DNA of 64,000 bases from Flavobacteriaceae bacterium F08102 (GTDB lineage Bacteria; Bacteroidota; Bacteroidia; Flavobacteriales; Flavobacteriaceae). This document shows positions 1 to 8,575 of this stretch, in pieces. Position numbers and translations under genes: made by a program. The notes under the pieces were generated by a model. It searched no databases and was not told the origin of the DNA. It saw nothing but the letters and a program-made list of their open reading frames with translations. The stretch is from NCBI GenBank assembly GCA_023015935.1, contig JALKAY010000004.1, positions 62,001 through 126,000 on the forward strand. Reading direction: 5' to 3'. Each line of letters starts with the position of its first letter. Position 1 is the first letter of the stretch.

Positions 1-297
1 AATTTCAAGCTTTCTATCATCCGTTATTTGTTTTTCAAATGTTTCAAAACCTATGGAAGTAATAACTAAGACGTCTTTTAGATTAACAGAAATACTGAAG
101 TTTCCATTTAAGTCGGTACTGACACCGTTTTTTGTACCTTTTACCAGTACGGTGGCACCAAATATGGGTTGTTTATCCTCCTCTGCATATACGGTTCCTT
201 TCAGTTGAACTGACTTTAGCGTTTGAATTTTTGATACCTCTTGCGCATTTAAAAATGAAATGCTCAATAAGCATAGCAATAGTACGTGTTTTATCAT
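1..297 (-). CDS. TonB-dependent receptor, N-terminal part (cut by window edge)
   Basis: An ATG at 297..295 opens a minus-strand frame that stays open for 99 codons to the left edge. The product starts with a signal peptide (MIKHVLLLCLLSISFLNAQ, likely cleaved after NAQ). A carboxypeptidase-regulatory-like beta domain follows, with the typical pattern LKGTVYAEEDKQPIFGATV and GVSTDLNGNFSI. In Bacteroidota this domain precedes the plug and barrel of SusC/RagA-type outer-membrane receptors. The plug and barrel are not in the window, so another outer-membrane protein with the same N-terminal domain remains possible. Confidence 0.75.
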   Translation of the reverse strand, partial: MIKHVLLLCLLSISFLNAQEVSKIQTLKSVQLKGTVYAEEDKQPIFGATVLVKGTKNGVSTDLNGNFSISVNLKDVLVITSIGFETFEKQITDDRKLEI

Positions 298-416
298 CTC
301 TATAGGTTTAGGTAGATTTATGTGAAATAGAAGCGAAGTAATTTAAATTAATAGCCTTAAGGATGACTAGAATGCCTTGATCGACATTTTAGTCATCCTA
401 AATAAAGGCCTATTAA

Positions 417-1865
417 TTAGTTTAATTTATTTAATTTACCAATCCAAATGTCTGTTAACGTAGTGTATTCAAGTCCTTCGTCTCCTAACACAGAACTTTC
501 ACCACCCATGATAATGAGGTTACCGTCATTATCAACTACTACTTTGGCATTACATCTCGCTTTAAAATTATCAGGAAGTGCTTGATCTTCTGCGGCAGTT
601 TCCCAAGTAACTCCATTATCACTAGAAACTAAGATGTCTTTAGGGTTAGTTCCATCGATTAAAATACCACCAAACATCCAGATTTTGTCGTCATAGACAA
701 TGGTACTGGCTTTAAAACGTGCAGGAAATGCACCATCAGATACTTGAGTCCACGTAACTCCATCGGTAGAACTCCACACATCACTTAACGGAATTCCTGG
801 TCTAGTTAATCCACCAACAATATACATCTTACCATCTTTTATAAAAGAAGCGGCATGTGTTCTTCGTGGCATTTCAGCCGTGTAATCTTCACTTTCAGTA
901 AAAGTAACTCCATCGGTAGAAATTAGCGTGTTGTTTTTTACATTTGCTGGTGGGTAAAACACACCACCTTCACCTTTTCCTCCATTAAAGTTCTGGAATA
1001 CCGGAGTATTACCACCCACGGCATAAATTGTATTATCAAGATTGAACGAAGGCGTATTAACTCTACCGTAAAACACTTTACCCCAACCTTCACCTGAACC
1101 TAAAGCACCTTCTGTTTTAGTCCATGTTAGTCCATCTGTAGTTGAGTACAAATCGATAGAAAGATCTTGTTGATAGTATTCAGGTATACCTAAACCATAA
1201 GGATCAGACATTTCTATAAATCCAACCACATAGGCTACGTTATCACGTACTACAATATTGTGATTGGTTCCTGCTGGGAAATCACCCGTAATAGTTTCTT
1301 CTGTCCATGTTTTTCCATCAGTAGAACTGTATAACTTAACGTCTGATGTTTTCGTTTTACCAACAATCATAAAATGCTTATTTGCAATAGTAAAATAAGC
1401 TTGCGAATCATACGAAGCATCAAAGGCATTTGGACTTGCTTGATTCCATTTTAAACCTTCTGGATTTAATTGAGCAACAGCTAAGTCAACCGTATAGGTT
1501 TTTGTTGTTTTACCATCTTCGGCCGTTACTACGTAGGTAACAGGACTGCTAAAATCATTGGTAGTTTGACCACTGATTTGAGGGATACCATTTACCGTAA
1601 CCGTTGAACCTTCTATCGTAGTAAATTGTGCCGTCAATTGACTAACATCAAATTGATACGGTAGGCTATCGTTGTTTTTAATAACGAAATTTGAATTGTC
1701 TACTTCAAAAATAAAATCTTTTGCAATTTCATCGGTAAAACCAAATGATAGAATTCCGGTGAGATCACTTAATGATTCTCCGTCATCACTACAGCTAGTT
1801 GTGACAAGGGTTCCGATAATTCCAACAAATAATAGAACCTGTTTAAAATACGTTGTTGTTTTCAT
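417..1865 (-). CDS. DUF6242-like lipoprotein with kelch/Asp-box-like repeats
   Basis: 482-residue exported lipoprotein: a hydrophobic N-terminus ends in a lipobox at Cys25 (VTTSC). Residues about 35-130 form a small beta domain of the type found before bacterial Ig or DUF6242 repeats (FTTIEGSTVTVNGIPQ ... GKTTKTYTVDL). The rest contains five repeats built on SSTDGKTWT / STTDGLTWT / ISTDGVTFT / SSTDGVTWT / SSDNGVTWE alternating with strands such as MYIVGGLTRPG, which suggests a beta-propeller. It is probably anchored in the outer or inner membrane facing the periplasm or surface. The ligand is unknown. It is divergent from the histidine kinase at 2056. Confidence 0.75.
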   Translation of the reverse strand: MKTTTYFKQVLLFVGIIGTLVTTSCSDDGESLSDLTGILSFGFTDEIAKDFIFEVDNSNFVIKNNDSLPYQFDVSQLTAQFTTIEGSTVTVNGIPQISGQTTNDFSSPVTYVVTAEDGKTTKTYTVDLAVAQLNPEGLKWNQASPNAFDASYDSQAYFTIANKHFMIVGKTKTSDVKLYSSTDGKTWTEETITGDFPAGTNHNIVVRDNVAYVVGFIEMSDPYGLGIPEYYQQDLSIDLYSTTDGLTWTKTEGALGSGEGWGKVFYGRVNTPSFNLDNTIYAVGGNTPVFQNFNGGKGEGGVFYPPANVKNNTLISTDGVTFTESEDYTAEMPRRTHAASFIKDGKMYIVGGLTRPGIPLSDVWSSTDGVTWTQVSDGAFPARFKASTIVYDDKIWMFGGILIDGTNPKDILVSSDNGVTWETAAEDQALPDNFKARCNAKVVVDNDGNLIIMGGESSVLGDEGLEYTTLTDIWIGKLNKLN

Positions 1866-1948
1866 AAAAATTAGATTAAATGATTTAGTTACTAGTTGAT
1901 AATGTCACGAAAGTTTGTGAGACGCGCACATTATTTGTTATTGTCTGT

Positions 1949-1956
1949 CAAAATTA
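1949..1956 (-). promoter_or_regulatory. Possible -7 promoter element for the DUF6242 lipoprotein
   Basis: On the minus strand the sequence reads TAATTTTG, a match to the Bacteroidota -7 motif TAnnTTTG, about 84 nt upstream of the ATG at 1865. No clear -33 box is visible at the usual spacing, so this is weak. Confidence 0.3.
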
Positions 1957-2032
1957 AGAGAATCAAGTACTTCCTTTCTAGGGAGAATTCCTCATTTTTT
2001 ATGAGATTAAATTATAAATCAATCTGTTCAAG

Positions 2033-2040
2033 TATATTTG
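2033..2040 (+). promoter_or_regulatory. -7 promoter element of the TPR histidine kinase gene
   Basis: TATATTTG matches TAnnTTTG exactly and lies 15 nt before the ATG at 2056, giving a short leader of about 10 nt. A frame also runs through this element from a TTG at 2038, but the promoter position argues for the ATG at 2056 as the real start. Confidence 0.6.
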
Positions 2041-2055
2041 TATAATTATTCGCAA

Positions 2056-4230
2056 ATGATTAATGGCAGATTCTTTTTAGTAATTATACTAGGCATTGGT
2101 TTGATGGCTTCGGCAGGATATGCCCAACAATCGTTGGATACCCTTTCCGTTGAACAGAAACTTAATACCCTTTCTCATGCCTATTATGAACATATCAATA
2201 AGGATCCTAAATTGAGTTTGCGATATGCTGAAAAAGCGTATAGTTATTACGATTCTATTACTGATGAACGCTTACGCTTTACGACAGCAACAAACTACAT
2301 CACAGCACTTTATGTCAATGAGCTTTTTACAGAAAGTTTAGCCATACTGAAACATATTGAAAACCATCCGCGTATACAGGAAGAAAAAGCATTGTATCAT
2401 ACCTTGCGAGGTTTGGTAGAGAGCGACCTTAATTTTATTTCAGAGGCTGAAGAGAGTTATACACAAGCCTTGCAAATTTATCAGGAGTTAGGAGACAAAG
2501 ACAATGAATTTACCATCCTGAATAATTTAGGGTTACTCTATAACAATATAGGGGATTATAAAAAGTCACTAGACCTCTACTTGCAGTGCTATGCGATGAT
2601 CAACGATTTAAAAATTAAAGTAGATCGCTATAAGTATTTTATGAATGTGGGGACGGTTAGCTATAATTTAAACGATTATAATTCCGCCTTGTCTTCTTTT
2701 GAAAATGCCTTACGGGAAGCTAAGACCAACGTACTTCCCTTGAGAATTTATAGAGCCGAACAAAAAATTGCCGAAACGCAGGTACGCTTAAAACATCTTG
2801 ATAAAGCGGTATTGCATTATACACAGGCGATTGAAGGATATGAACAATTGGGTCTTAACAAAGATGTCTGTACAAACTTATTGCATTTGGGCGATTTGTA
2901 TTTCCTTACGAAACGATATGAAGAAGCTTTTGCCTGTTATATGCGATCAAAAAACTTGGCAACAAGTTATCATTTTGTTCAGGTAAAATATGAAGCGTAT
3001 GAACATTTAGGAAATTATTATCAACAGGTATCAAAATTTGACATTGCACGTGGGTATTATAAAAAGGTGATTGAAGCATCTGATCGTATTGTAAACCAAG
3101 GCATTCTAAGAGATGCTTATAAAGGCTTATTTCAAATTGAAAAACAAAATAAAAATAGCACCCTTGCTTTAGGATATCTAGAACAATTTTTACGCATAGA
3201 AAACTCCATTAAAGAAAAACAATTTCTGAACCAGAACGAACAAATTGAAATTCAAAATGAATTAAAGCGAAAAGAACTTGAATTAGCGAACTTAACCATT
3301 AATATCAATCTAAAAGAACTCCAATTAAAAAATAGGAAACAACAAATTCAGGGATTAATTATCTTTACGGTGCTCATTGCACTTTTCCTAATATTATTGT
3401 TGACTTCTTATTTCCAAAAACGAAAAGCACAACGTTTATTAGCCCTACAAAATGAAAAGATAAATAGACAGTACAAGAAACTGAGCCAAACAAATATAGA
3501 ACTTAAAGCCCGACGTAAAGAGCTGGCTGGATTAAACAATATAAAAGATGAACTTTTATCTATTATTGCTCATGATGTAAAAAGTCCCATGACGGATTTA
3601 CGTAATTTGTTGGTTATCCTTCGTCGTAATTTGTCTGTTTTAGATAAAAAAGAACTGGAAAAAAATTTAGCAATTATAGAGTCAACGACTTCAAATCAAC
3701 TTAATTTTTTAAATAATATTTTAAATTGGACCATCAGTCAATCTTCTGGAATTACGGTAATCCCCAGTGAATTTAATTTAAACGAGTTAGTTGAAGCTAA
3801 TATACAGCTTGTAGAAAGCAGTTTGGAAAGTAAAAATTTAACCTTAGAATTTGAACGGGATGATTCTGATATTTTGTTTAAGTCTGATTTAAATATTGTG
3901 GACTTTGCACTGCGAAATCTTCTTTCGAATGCGGTGAAATTTACTCCAGAAAATGGAAGGATTAACATTCGGATACATAAAATATCCGAAGAACAAGTGG
4001 ATATTGAATTTGCAGATACCGGAATTGGTTTTGACCAAGAAACACATGTATTATTGAGTCAAAATACAGAACGTGTACCTTCGACTGCTGGAACGAATAA
4101 GGAAAAAGGGTATGGTATTGGATTATCCCTGTGTAAAAAAATGTTGAAACAGGTGAATTCTAGAATAGTATATACTGCTAATGAACCACAAGGTTCAATC
4201 TTTACACTAGAATTACACGCGCTGAAATAA
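2056..4230 (+). CDS. TPR-containing hybrid-free sensor histidine kinase
   Basis: About 724 residues from the ATG at 2056. A signal peptide or anchor (MINGRFFLVIILGIGLMASA) is followed by a tetratricopeptide array of roughly 380 residues (for example ILNNLGLLYNNIGDYKKSLDLY). After a charged coiled coil there is one membrane segment (IIFTVLIALFLILLLTSYF), then a second coiled coil and the kinase core: HisKA with the phosphorylatable His in LLSIIAHDVKSPMTDL, an N box (LRNLLSNAVKFTPENG) and a G2 box (GYGIGLSLCKKM). The arrangement is periplasmic TPR sensor, membrane helix, cytoplasmic kinase. The response-regulator gene starts 6 nt downstream, so the two form a two-component system; the signal is unknown. 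Confidence 0.93.
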   Translation: MINGRFFLVIILGIGLMASAGYAQQSLDTLSVEQKLNTLSHAYYEHINKDPKLSLRYAEKAYSYYDSITDERLRFTTATNYITALYVNELFTESLAILKHIENHPRIQEEKALYHTLRGLVESDLNFISEAEESYTQALQIYQELGDKDNEFTILNNLGLLYNNIGDYKKSLDLYLQCYAMINDLKIKVDRYKYFMNVGTVSYNLNDYNSALSSFENALREAKTNVLPLRIYRAEQKIAETQVRLKHLDKAVLHYTQAIEGYEQLGLNKDVCTNLLHLGDLYFLTKRYEEAFACYMRSKNLATSYHFVQVKYEAYEHLGNYYQQVSKFDIARGYYKKVIEASDRIVNQGILRDAYKGLFQIEKQNKNSTLALGYLEQFLRIENSIKEKQFLNQNEQIEIQNELKRKELELANLTININLKELQLKNRKQQIQGLIIFTVLIALFLILLLTSYFQKRKAQRLLALQNEKINRQYKKLSQTNIELKARRKELAGLNNIKDELLSIIAHDVKSPMTDLRNLLVILRRNLSVLDKKELEKNLAIIESTTSNQLNFLNNILNWTISQSSGITVIPSEFNLNELVEANIQLVESSLESKNLTLEFERDDSDILFKSDLNIVDFALRNLLSNAVKFTPENGRINIRIHKISEEQVDIEFADTGIGFDQETHVLLSQNTERVPSTAGTNKEKGYGIGLSLCKKMLKQVNSRIVYTANEPQGSIFTLELHALK

Positions 4231-4236
4231 AAGATT

Positions 4237-4905
4237 ATGGAAAAAATACCTGTACTCATTGCAGACGATCATTATATCGTGCGACTTGGATTAAAAATAT
4301 TAATCAATTCTTTTGATGATTTTTATGTGGTTGGTGAAGCTGAAAATGGTCAGGAAGTCTTAGATCAAATTGAGAAGACAAACTATGTTATTCTCGATTT
4401 AGAAATGCCTTCGGTTTCAGGGATAGAAACCTTAGAGATTTTAAGGGATAAACATCCTGAAAAACGCGTTGTTATTTTGACAAATAGTATGGATATTCCA
4501 ACTTTACTTAAAGCCAAAAAATTAAAACCTCATGGATTTCTCTTTAAGGATAGTATGCATGATGAAATTAAAATATGTCTTCAACAAATCAAATTGGGCA
4601 ATTTATACGAAGGGAGAAATTGTAGAGCCTTTTTTGAACGGCATCGAAGTGAAATTGAAGAAACGGAACACTTGATGCGAAATTTAGCCGAATTGACTAA
4701 AACAGAAATACGTGTACTGTCGAAAATTTCTGAAAACCTTTCTACGGCTGAAATTGCGGAAGACCTGTTTAATAGTCCCAAAACCATTGATAATCACCGC
4801 ACAAATATTGCCAAAAAATTAGATATTAGTGGGTATAACAATTTACAAGCCTTGGCTATTAAATACACAAGTTTAATCAAGAAATTAGTAAAAAACGAAG
4901 GTTAA
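4237..4905 (+). CDS. LuxR/NarL-family response regulator
   Basis: 222 residues. An N-terminal receiver domain has acidic residues Asp10/Asp11 and phospho-acceptor Asp54 (VILDLEMP). The C-terminal LuxR-type helix-turn-helix spans about 148-205 (LTKTEIRVL ... TAEIAEDLF ... KTIDNHRTNIAKKL). It is the presumed partner of the TPR kinase directly upstream and probably acts as a phosphorylation-controlled DNA-binding regulator. Its targets are not apparent here. Confidence 0.93.
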   Translation: MEKIPVLIADDHYIVRLGLKILINSFDDFYVVGEAENGQEVLDQIEKTNYVILDLEMPSVSGIETLEILRDKHPEKRVVILTNSMDIPTLLKAKKLKPHGFLFKDSMHDEIKICLQQIKLGNLYEGRNCRAFFERHRSEIEETEHLMRNLAELTKTEIRVLSKISENLSTAEIAEDLFNSPKTIDNHRTNIAKKLDISGYNNLQALAIKYTSLIKKLVKNEG

Positions 4906-4987
4906 TTACCCCCTTGAAAGTACTCATAGCTTAGTGAAGTTATAGATATTCACTGCACTACTTCGTTAATTCATCGCTAGTATCTTT

Positions 4988-5656
4988 TTAGAATAATCTT
5001 GATTTAACTTGCTCGTAAAATGAATCACTTACAGGAAGCCTTTTGTTTTGGAGAAGTAAATCGCGCCCTTTTAAACCAATTACTTTTTGTTGATTTACAA
5101 TATACGAACGATGTATACGTAAAAACTGAGAGGGATCTAGCGTTTCCTCAAGTTTTTTTAAACTCCCATGACTCATGATTTTCTGTGTCGCGGTATGATA
5201 AACAACGTATTCACCGTCACTGGCAATGTAGTCAATATCACTGATTTTAAGTTTAAATAGGTCATACCCCGACTTAATCGTTAGGGTAGTGTCTGCTGCC
5301 TTTTTCTGGAATGTGGCTAACTTGTTATACGCCTCTAAAAATCGTTCAAACGTAATCGGTTTAAGTAGGTAATCTAAGGCATTTAATTCAAATCCTTGGA
5401 TCGCATAATCGGCATAGGCTGTAGTAAACACAACTTTAGTCTTAGGGTCTATTAATTTGGCGAAATCGGTCCCCTTTACATTAGGCATTTGAATATCCAA
5501 AAATACAAGATCTATCCGTTCTTGCTTTAATAATGGTAAGGCATCTAAGGGGTTTTCAAAATCCCCCAAAAGCGTTAATGAAGGAATGCGTGCTATATAC
5601 GAACGGAGTAAGGTTCTCGCTAATTCTTCATCGTCAATTATGACACAGTGTATCAT
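4988..5656 (-). CDS. LytTR-family response regulator
   Basis: 222 residues. The receiver domain has Asp8/Asp9 and phospho-acceptor Asp54 (VFLDIQMP). It is joined to a LytTR DNA-binding domain (about 120-222; ISDIDYIASDGEYV ... FLRIHRSYIVN). Its start overlaps the end of the upstream kinase gene by 4 nt, so the two are translationally coupled. LytTR proteins usually bind paired direct repeats about two helical turns apart; such a pair lies at 6752-6783 upstream of the divergent EF-hand operon, making that operon a plausible target. Confidence 0.93.
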   Translation of the reverse strand: MIHCVIIDDEELARTLLRSYIARIPSLTLLGDFENPLDALPLLKQERIDLVFLDIQMPNVKGTDFAKLIDPKTKVVFTTAYADYAIQGFELNALDYLLKPITFERFLEAYNKLATFQKKAADTTLTIKSGYDLFKLKISDIDYIASDGEYVVYHTATQKIMSHGSLKKLEETLDPSQFLRIHRSYIVNQQKVIGLKGRDLLLQNKRLPVSDSFYEQVKSRLF

Positions 5657-6660
5657 TGTGTTTGTATGTTTAAATTTACTACAAAAGTAGCTCCTTGCGC
5701 TTCGCAGAGCAAGCTGTGTTTATCGGGATATAAAATGGCTAGACGTTTTTTTACATTCTCCAGTCCAATACCTCCAACAGCATCTTTTTCAATACAACTA
5801 TCGGCAATGCTGTTTTTACATTGAAAATGAATGGTCTTATCATCCGTGCTCAACCGAATGTCAATAAAGGTATCCTTTCTTTTTTCAATATGGCTGTGTT
5901 TTAACGCATTTTCTACAAAGGGAATGAGTAACATCGGAGCAATTTCAAGGCTCGTATGGATGCCTTCATAAGCCGTTTTTATCGCATAGGGTTTACTGCT
6001 TTTTAGAGAGAATAACTTGAGGTAGTGTTCTATGTAATCCACTTCTTTTTGTAAAGGGACTAAAGGCCTTTCACATTCGTACAATACATACCGTAACATG
6101 GTTGAAAGGTGGCTGATACTCTCTTGAGTTTTTTGTGCATCAATGGCCGAAAGCGCATAAATATTGTTGAGGGAATTAAAAATGAAATGGGGATTAATTT
6201 GCGATTTTAACAATTTTAATTCGGTTTGAATATGTTCAGTTTTACGCAGTTTTATTTCATCTTCTTTGCGTTTTGTAAAAACGGCAAACTCAATAACCAT
6301 CCCAAGTATATATGAGATTAGGATAAATAAGCTATGCATAAAGACGATGGAAGGGGGTCTTTTGGGAATCTTGGCTAATCCGAGTGGTGGTGGCGCTTTA
6401 TGATCTCTTAACAAAAAGGTAATAAAACCATACATACCGATTACGAGTAAGGAGATCACGGCAAACTGTACGTATTTTTTCGTGAATAAAAACCGAGGCC
6501 CCGTATAATAGATTAGCATGCCTACCAGGGCAACTTGTGCCAGATAAACAGGAAGATTCTCTCCGATGAAATTGCTTTCAGTGCCTTGTTGTAACCAGAG
6601 CATTACCCAGATGACGAACCAAAAAATTGCCTGAAAGACAAAACGTTTTGTTGAATTCAT
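5653..6660 (-). CDS. LytS/YpdA-like sensor histidine kinase
   Basis: About 335 residues from the ATG at 6660 (MNSTKRFVFQAIFW). An in-frame ATG nine codons earlier at 6687 would add a charged, less likely leader. Four hydrophobic segments form the membrane sensor. A linker and the His_kinase domain follow, with the phospho-His in QINPHFIFNSLNNIYALS, then an HATPase-like domain (LLIPFVENALKHS; GGIGLENVKKRL). It is paired with the LytTR regulator that overlaps its 3' end. The stimulus cannot be read from sequence. Confidence 0.92.
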   Translation of the reverse strand: MNSTKRFVFQAIFWFVIWVMLWLQQGTESNFIGENLPVYLAQVALVGMLIYYTGPRFLFTKKYVQFAVISLLVIGMYGFITFLLRDHKAPPPLGLAKIPKRPPSIVFMHSLFILISYILGMVIEFAVFTKRKEDEIKLRKTEHIQTELKLLKSQINPHFIFNSLNNIYALSAIDAQKTQESISHLSTMLRYVLYECERPLVPLQKEVDYIEHYLKLFSLKSSKPYAIKTAYEGIHTSLEIAPMLLIPFVENALKHSHIEKRKDTFIDIRLSTDDKTIHFQCKNSIADSCIEKDAVGGIGLENVKKRLAILYPDKHSLLCEAQGATFVVNLNIQTQ

Positions 6661-6751
6661 ACTACAAATTAAGGGAAATAAAAACAATCGCTTCCAAAAA
6701 AAACGTCAAAAGCAGCGGGAGATTATCGGGTTTAAACAGCCGATGGCCTTG

Positions 6752-6783
6752 TTCACTGAAAAGGACCGTAGATTCACTGAAAA
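6752..6783 (+). promoter_or_regulatory. Paired 11-bp direct repeats, candidate LytTR operator
   Basis: TTCACTGAAAA occurs at 6752-6762 and again at 6773-6783, a 21-bp period (two helical turns). The pair sits just upstream of the presumed promoter of the EF-hand operon and downstream of the start of the divergent LytS kinase. This is the geometry expected for a LytTR dimer site. Binding by the regulator at 4988-5656 is inferred. Confidence 0.5.
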
Positions 6784-6809
6784 CCGGCATGGTGAGCCAA
6801 ACCTCTGTG

Positions 6810-6817
6810 CATATTTG
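6810..6817 (+). promoter_or_regulatory. Near-consensus -7 element of the EF-hand operon
   Basis: CATATTTG differs from TAnnTTTG only at the first base and lies 32 nt before the ATG at 6850. The repeats at 6752-6783 would then lie about 40-70 bp upstream of transcription start, where an activator usually binds. Confidence 0.35.
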
Positions 6818-6849
6818 TAGTCTTAATAGCGAACTTTAAAACAAATAAA

Positions 6850-7137
6850 ATGAAATTAAACATCGTAAAAACAGGCATTGCATTCGGTTTTGCAATCCTC
6901 ACAGGAAGTATCAGTAGTCAAGCGCAAGAGCGCCGAGAACACGATCAAAAGCCTCCGTCTATCGAGCAACTTATGAAAGATTTGGATGCGAATGAAGACG
7001 GTAAACTATCCTTAGCAGAGGTAAAAGGTCCTTTAAAAGATGATTTTACAAAAATAGATCTCAATAAGGATGGCTTTTTAACCATTGAAGAGCTTGAGAA
7101 AGCACCTAAGCCAAAACGAGGACGTAAAGAAAAATAG
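6850..7137 (+). CDS. Small exported EF-hand protein
   Basis: 95 residues with a signal peptide (to about residue 25, SSQA) and two canonical EF-hand loops. The first has ligands Asp46, Asn48, Asp50 and Glu57; the second Asp70, Asn72, Asp74 and Glu81. It is therefore a probable periplasmic or surface Ca2+-binding protein. It is the first gene of a tight set with the YHYH, MORN-repeat and SCO genes (15 nt to the next gene). The C-terminus is strongly basic (PKPKRGRKEK). Confidence 0.85.
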   Translation: MKLNIVKTGIAFGFAILTGSISSQAQERREHDQKPPSIEQLMKDLDANEDGKLSLAEVKGPLKDDFTKIDLNKDGFLTIEELEKAPKPKRGRKEK

Positions 7138-7152
7138 TAAATTAACACATCC

Positions 7153-7995
7153 ATGAAAATGAAAAATCAAAAAAAAAATAATGTTATTGGGCTCAGCGCG
7201 ATGCTCCTCCTTGTACTCATAGCGATAACCTTTATCGCTTGTAGTAATGACCATGTCGATGATGAGGAGCAAACCGCTGAATTACATGCAGCTTTTGCCG
7301 AGTTTGATGAAAACAATGTGACGGTCTTGCTCAACGGAAATTCGGTAACCATTGAATCAAACGGTATGCCTAATCACAGTTCTCCTTATTGGTCTAATAC
7401 TACAACGAGAACTGCGGTAGATCCAATGGGAAATACTTTAGTGACAGCGGCTGCTGCCGTGAATCACCCGTTATTTGTAGAACCTACGGTGACCACTTTT
7501 GAACATATGGCTCCTGGGAATATTGATGATTTTAACGGTTCGTATAGCCTGACAGTTTCTGCTAATCCAACTAAGGCGAGTAGCAGTACAGCTACCGGCT
7601 TAGGTCCGATTGGAATAGCCGTAAGTGGCGCTATGATTTACAATGATCAAGAAGGCCCAAACGTCCCCCTAAAAGATGCATTAGGTTCCTTAGATTATAC
7701 CGCTGCCCATACGGGTCCACAGAGTTATCATTATCACTTAGAAACCAAAGCCTGGTCAGAAGACGACGATAAATTGATTGGGATTATGGCGGATGGATTT
7801 TTCCTTTATGGTAGAAAATGCCATTCCACAGGAACGTATCCAACAGATTTAGATGCTTCGTTTGGACATACCAGTTTGACACAATACGGTAGCCATGAAG
7901 AATACCATTATCACATACAAAATGAAACCTATCTCAATCAGTTCTATATCCTTTTTGCTGGAGATTATCAAGGTACGCCAAGTAGCATTCAGTAA
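7153..7995 (+). CDS. YHYH-domain lipoprotein
   Basis: 280 residues with a long basic N-terminus, a hydrophobic stretch and a lipobox (ITFIAC, Cys30). The protein carries the two YHYH motifs that name the family (QSYHYHLE and EEYHYHIQ) around a GIMADGFFLYG segment. These His-rich motifs suggest metal binding, but no activity is established to my knowledge. Its 3' end overlaps the next frame, pointing to coupled translation. The neighbouring SCO protein makes a copper or redox setting plausible; that is inference. Confidence 0.85.
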   Translation: MKMKNQKKNNVIGLSAMLLLVLIAITFIACSNDHVDDEEQTAELHAAFAEFDENNVTVLLNGNSVTIESNGMPNHSSPYWSNTTTRTAVDPMGNTLVTAAAAVNHPLFVEPTVTTFEHMAPGNIDDFNGSYSLTVSANPTKASSSTATGLGPIGIAVSGAMIYNDQEGPNVPLKDALGSLDYTAAHTGPQSYHYHLETKAWSEDDDKLIGIMADGFFLYGRKCHSTGTYPTDLDASFGHTSLTQYGSHEEYHYHIQNETYLNQFYILFAGDYQGTPSSIQ

Positions 7996-8575
7996 ACGAG
8001 GATATCTGTTACTCTTGGTCTGTAGTATTGCCTGCCAACCGCCTACCAAAAAGAAGGAAGCGAGGGATACCATAACGATACTACAAAAGGTAGCGGTAGC
8101 CGATATTGAAATTAGATCCCAAGAAGGGTTGGTCTTTTATGAAAATCAACCCTTTACGGGAGTTGTAACGGAATACTATGACAACGGACAACTCGCTAAA
8201 GAAACGAGTTATTTTCAAGGTAAAAAGGAGGGGAGCTTTCGCAAATGGTTTGACACCGGTATCAAAAGCTATGAAGCAACCTATTTGGAAGGACGGTTAA
8301 ATGGAGTGGCTAAAAGCTGGTGGAAAAATGGTAAAATACGTTCAGAAGCACAATATGAATATGGAATAGCCAATGGAATTCAACGACAATGGTATCAATC
8401 AGGGAATCTATTTAAAGAAATGCACATGGTAGACGGTCATGAAGAAGGACTGCAAAAGGCATGGAGAGAAAATGGAAAACTATACAATAATTACGAAGCT
8501 AAAAACGGACGAATTTTTGGACTAAAACGCGCAAATTTATGTTATGAATTACAAAACGAAATTGTACAGAATTAG
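7922..8575 (+). CDS. YwqK-like MORN-repeat lipoprotein
   Basis: About 217 residues. Repeats of about 23 residues of the type YYDNGQLAKETSYFQGKKEG, each with a G-K/Q-L/I core, are the MORN-variant units of the family often labelled YwqK antitoxin. A lipobox (LLVCSIAC) precedes them. The start is uncertain: ATGs at 7895 and 7922 and a TTG at 7955 are all in frame, and the TTG would give the most usual signal-peptide length. All overlap the YHYH gene. The 3' end overlaps the SCO gene by 32 nt. I see no toxin partner, so the antitoxin label should not be taken literally. Confidence 0.8.
   Translation: MKPISISSISFLLEIIKVRQVAFSKRGYLLLLVCSIACQPPTKKKEARDTITILQKVAVADIEIRSQEGLVFYENQPFTGVVTEYYDNGQLAKETSYFQGKKEGSFRKWFDTGIKSYEATYLEGRLNGVAKSWWKNGKIRSEAQYEYGIANGIQRQWYQSGNLFKEMHMVDGHEEGLQKAWRENGKLYNNYEAKNGRIFGLKRANLCYELQNEIVQN

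Noticed and set aside
7922-8575. Toxin-antitoxin system based on the YwqK label
   Set aside because: The MORN-repeat protein is an exported lipoprotein between YHYH and SCO genes, and no toxin gene is next to it.
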